Assembly (NCBI GenBank): GCA_964401685.1 | Contig: CAYNZH010000027.1 | Location: forward strand, 1 to 24,245 | Origin: DASRQK01 sp964401685 | GTDB lineage: Bacteria > Bacteroidota > Bacteroidia > Sphingobacteriales > Sphingobacteriaceae | Direction: 5' to 3' | DNA length: 24,245 nt | Part shown: one piece after another, positions 22,321 to 24,245 of the stretch | Numbering within the stretch: position 1 is the stretch's first letter | How the letters are laid out: every line of letters starts with the position of its first letter | The notes under the pieces: generated by a model | What the model was told of the DNA's origin: nothing | The model's database searches: none | What the model saw: only the letters and a program-made list of their open reading frames with translations | Program-made: the position numbers and the translations under genes

Positions 22321-22764
22321 TTAATTATTCCAAGGCGCGTCTCCGCTTACAGTAATCCCCATGCTTCTAGCGGTTCCAGCAACCATTCTCATCGCTGACT
22401 CCACTGAAAACGCGTTCAAATCTGACATTTTTTCTTTGGCAATGGTTTCAACCTGTTCCCAAGTAACGGATGCCACTTTTTTACGGTTGGGTTCACCAGA
22501 ACCTTTTTTTACCCCGGAAAGCTCAACAAGTTGAACAGCAACCGGAGGGTTTTTAATAATAAAATCGAAAGATTTGTCGCTGTACACAGTAATGACAACA
22601 GGCAATACTTTACCTGCCTTGTCCTGGGTACGGGCATTGAACTGTTTGCAAAACTCCATGATATTCACACCTTTAGCACCCAAAGCAGGTCCTACTGGTG
22701 GAGATGGATTAGCAGCGCCGCCTTTTACTTGTAATTTTACTAACGCACTGACTTCTTTTGCCAT
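22321..22764 (-). CDS. rplK: 50S ribosomal protein L11
   Basis: This 147-residue protein binds the GTPase-associated centre of 23S rRNA. The N-terminal domain has VKLQVKGGAANPSPPVGPALGAKGVNIMEFCKQFNA with the proline-rich thiostrepton-contact segment. The C-terminal RNA-binding domain has SVESAMRMVAGTARSMGITV. Length is normal. It is the first gene after a near-ideal promoter box (22883-22890), so the rplK-rplA-rplJ-rplL-rpoB-rpoC unit probably has its own start in addition to read-through from nusG. Confidence 0.98.
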   Translation of the reverse strand: MAKEVSALVKLQVKGGAANPSPPVGPALGAKGVNIMEFCKQFNARTQDKAGKVLPVVITVYSDKSFDFIIKNPPVAVQLVELSGVKKGSGEPNRKKVASVTWEQVETIAKEKMSDLNAFSVESAMRMVAGTARSMGITVSGDAPWNN

Positions 22765-22864
22765 TGTTCGATTTTTGAATTAATAATTAAATGTTTGTTA
22801 GTAATTTGGAAGCATTATAACGTAACATTTGTAATTCCATGAAATACCAGCTATAATAGCCAAA

Positions 22865-22883
22865 GCACTCCGAATGGGAGTGC
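22865..22883 (-). promoter_or_regulatory. Hairpin at the 5' end of the rplK leader
   Basis: GCACTCC (22865-22871) and GGAGTGC (22877-22883) form a perfect 7-bp inverted repeat with a 5-base loop. On the minus strand it begins on the last base of the -7 box. Depending on the start base it would be a 5'-terminal stem on the mRNA, an operator, or a site for autoregulation by L1; I cannot choose among these. Confidence 0.6.
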
Positions 22884-22890
22884 AAAGGTA
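22883..22890 (-). promoter_or_regulatory. Promoter -7 box of the rplK operon (TACCTTTG)
   Basis: On the minus strand TACCTTTG is an exact match to the Bacteroidota -7 box TAnnTTTG. It lies behind a T-rich run with TTTGTTTG 11-15 bases further upstream. That spacing is shorter than the usual 19-20 for a -33 box, so the T-tract may act as an upstream element. The leader to the rplK ATG at 22764 would be about 110 bases. Confidence 0.7.
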
Positions 22891-22931
22891 TAAAAAAAAT
22901 GCAAACAAAAAAAATAAAGTTCTAAAAAATT

Positions 22932-23477
22932 TTACTCTTTTTCGACCTGCATATAATTTAGCTCCAGTGGGGTCTTCCGTCCGAAAACCTTCACCATCAC
23001 CTTTAGTTTCATCTTCTCTTCGTTGACCTCTTCGATCTCACCGGTAAACCCGTTGAATGGACCATCGTTCACCTTAACAGTTTCGCCAACATAATAAGGT
23101 ACGTTCAACACTTCACCCTGTCCTGCCATTTCGTCGACCTTGCCCAAAATCCGGTTAATCTCCGCTGTCCTAAGTGGTGTGGGTGCTCCTGATTTATCAC
23201 CCAAAAAGCCAACGACATTGGTGATACCTTTGATAATGTGCTCAAGCTCGCCATCAAGGGCAGCTTCAATCAATACATAACCTGGGTAATAGTTGCGTTC
23301 CTTGGCAACTTTCTTCCCATCCCTCATCTGATAGTATTTTTCCATGGGGATAAGAACCTGCGGGACAAGGTGATTAATACCCAAGCGATTGATCTCGGCT
23401 TCTACATATTGCTTCACCTTCTTTTCCTTGCCGCTGACGGCCCGCACAACATACCATTTTAATTCTTGTTCAGCCAT
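22932..23477 (-). CDS. nusG: Transcription termination/antitermination protein NusG
   Basis: This 181-residue factor binds the clamp of RNA polymerase and links it to Rho or the ribosome. The N-terminal NGN domain (1 to about 110) begins ELKWYVVRAVSGKEKKVKQYVE and contains NYYPGYVLIEAALDG, VVGFLGDKSGAPTPL. The C-terminal KOW domain (about 125-181) is VKVNDGPFNGFTGEIEEVN and the following KLKVMVKVFGRKTPLELNY. Length is normal. It lies 58 bp after secE and 167 bp before rplK, and the rplK promoter box is in that gap. Confidence 0.98.
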   Translation of the reverse strand: MAEQELKWYVVRAVSGKEKKVKQYVEAEINRLGINHLVPQVLIPMEKYYQMRDGKKVAKERNYYPGYVLIEAALDGELEHIIKGITNVVGFLGDKSGAPTPLRTAEINRILGKVDEMAGQGEVLNVPYYVGETVKVNDGPFNGFTGEIEEVNEEKMKLKVMVKVFGRKTPLELNYMQVEKE

Positions 23478-23535
23478 ATATGATCCTTAAACCTCGCTAC
23501 GTGATTGAGTATAAACAAACATATGAGTCGCGCAA

Positions 23536-23730
23536 TTACGCCCCTATTTTATAGAAAACCTCCAACAGGTTACTGGAAGTTTTATCCATAGCAAAAATAA
23601 CCAATGCAATAATCACGGACGCGACGAGCACTACTACCGCGGAATTTTGAAGTTGGCTCCATGTAGGCCAGGTTACCTTTTGGGTCATCTCAACGTATGA
23701 CTCTTTAAAAAATTCAAGTGCTTTTGCCAT
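23536..23730 (-). CDS. secE: Preprotein translocase subunit SecE
   Basis: This 64-residue protein is the short, single-span form of SecE, a subunit of the SecYEG channel in the cytoplasmic membrane. The amphipathic helix with the conserved EMTQKVTWPTWSQLQNSAVV segment precedes one transmembrane helix (about 29-48, VVVLVASVIIALVIFAM). Its place between tRNA-Trp and nusG is the classic one. Confidence 0.96.
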   Translation of the reverse strand: MAKALEFFKESYVEMTQKVTWPTWSQLQNSAVVVLVASVIIALVIFAMDKTSSNLLEVFYKIGA

Positions 23731-23749
23731 TTTACTATCTTCTAATTTG

Positions 23750-23820
23750 CACGGGCACTAGGATTCGAACCCAGATCAAAGGTTTTGGAGACCTCTATTC
23801 TACCATTGAACTATGCCCGT
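23750..23820 (-). tRNA. tRNA-Trp (anticodon CCA)
   Basis: On the minus strand 71 bases fold as a full cloverleaf. The acceptor ACGGGCA (from 23820) pairs with TGCCCGT (23757-23751), with G as discriminator at 23750. The D-arm is GTTC/GAAT-like with the AATGGTA loop, the anticodon loop CTCCAAA carries CCA, and the T-loop is TTCGAAT. CCA is not encoded at the 3' end. Its place between tuf and secE is typical, so it is probably cut out of the operon transcript by RNases P and Z. Confidence 0.97.
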
Positions 23821-23837
23821 GAATCAAGTCTATTTAG

Positions 23838-23875
23838 ACAGAATTAGCCAACCTAAGCGGGTCAGCTAATTCTGT
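23838..23875 (-). promoter_or_regulatory. Long hairpin between tuf and tRNA-Trp
   Basis: ACAGAATTAGC (23838-23848) and GCTAATTCTGT (23865-23875) are a perfect 11-bp inverted repeat. The 16-base loop can add an ACC/GGT pairing. On the transcript it starts 24 bases after the tuf stop and ends 18 bases before the tRNA. There is no proper U-tract (TCTAAATAGA follows), so a partial terminator or a 3'-end/processing stem for tuf mRNA is more likely than a full terminator. Confidence 0.6.
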
Positions 23876-23898
23876 ATAACTATTTCTAAAAAGTCAAC

Positions 23899-24245
23899 TT
23901 AGACTAGGATTTCAGTTACCTGACCCGCGCCTACCGTTCTACCACCCTCACGGATAGCGAAACGAAGACCTTTTTCCATCGCAATTGCGTTGATCAATTT
24001 TACAGTGATCGTAATGTTATCACCAGGCATGACCATCTCAACTCCTTCTGGAAGGGAGATCTCTCCAGTAACGTCTGTCGTACGGAAGTAAAACTGAGGT
24101 CTGTATTTGTTGAAGAACGGCGTGTGACGACCACCTTCAGCTTTTGACAATACGTAAACCTCTGCTTTAAACTCAGTATGTGGAGTTACGGAACCTGGCT
24201 TACAGATAACCATACCACGACGGATATCAGTTTTCTCAATACCAC
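23899..24245 (-). CDS. tuf: Elongation factor Tu, C-terminal part (cut by window edge)
   Basis: This frame is open to the right edge and lacks its N-terminal G domain only because the window ends. It encodes the last 115 or so residues of EF-Tu, including the end of domain 2 (GIEKTDIRRGMVICKPGSV) and nearly all of domain 3: TEFKAEVYVLSKAEGGRHTP, FFNKYRPQFYFRTTDVTG, VMPGDNITITVKLI and the terminal RFAIREGGRTVGAGQVTEI. EF-Tu delivers aminoacyl-tRNA to the ribosome in the cytoplasm. It heads the tuf - tRNA-Trp - secE - nusG arrangement. Confidence 0.98.
   Translation of the reverse strand, partial: GIEKTDIRRGMVICKPGSVTPHTEFKAEVYVLSKAEGGRHTPFFNKYRPQFYFRTTDVTGEISLPEGVEMVMPGDNITITVKLINAIAMEKGLRFAIREGGRTVGAGQVTEILV

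Noticed and set aside
1..24245. CRISPR array, defence island or prophage
   Set aside because: No regularly spaced repeats, cas genes, phage structural genes or known defence proteins are visible; the only complete mobile element is the IS3 copy.

Overview
The window is a chromosomal segment of a member of the Bacteroidota, probably of the Sphingobacteriaceae type. The phylum is inferred from several TAnnTTTG-type -7 promoter boxes, few Shine-Dalgarno sequences, a tRNA end without an encoded CCA, and the gene order tuf - tRNA-Trp - secE - nusG - rplK - rplA - rplJ - rplL - rpoB - rpoC. The family-level guess comes from protein flavour only and was not checked by any search.

Left part (1-4400). 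The window opens in the last 17 bases of a tRNA gene (probably tRNA-Pro) and its terminator. About 90 bp further on is a second copy of the tRNA tail, then an unusual pair of identical 12-bp palindromes in mirrored contexts, and then decayed coding sequence. A complete 1261-bp IS3-family element (790-2050) sits inside the remains of a GNAT acetyltransferase gene. The broken gene once headed a small cluster: GNAT remnant, CrtO-like membrane protein, intact GNAT. A pirin gene and a 32-residue single-span membrane peptide follow.

Middle (4400-12230). On alternating strands there are a DUF421/YetF-type membrane protein with a C-terminal zinc ribbon, a group II PLP-dependent decarboxylase whose 3' end overlaps a convergent lipoprotein gene by 56 bp, and a gene-poor AT-rich stretch (7054-7784). 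That stretch holds a terminator, decayed-looking frames and a row of five DnaA-box-like 9-mers, all in one orientation. Next come a PIN-PhoH ATPase and the translation/nucleotide genes rbfA, pyrH and frr, then a VanX-type dipeptidase lipoprotein and, convergently, a VOC-family dioxygenase/glyoxalase-like gene.

Right part (12270-24245, minus strand). This is the core transcription/translation cluster, read right to left: tuf (cut by the window edge), tRNA-Trp, secE, nusG, rplK, rplA, rplJ, rplL, rpoB and rpoC, ending at a strong terminator. Three inverted repeats punctuate it, at tuf/tRNA-Trp, at the rplK leader (beside a near-ideal promoter box) and at rplL/rpoB. These are the places where one would expect processing or attenuation to separate outputs.

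The core genes are ordinary. The items most worth a second look are the oriC-like motif row upstream of phoH, the mirrored palindrome pair with the duplicated tRNA tail, the IS-split GNAT gene, and the hairpins of the rpo operon. I found no CRISPR array, defence island or obviously new multi-gene system.
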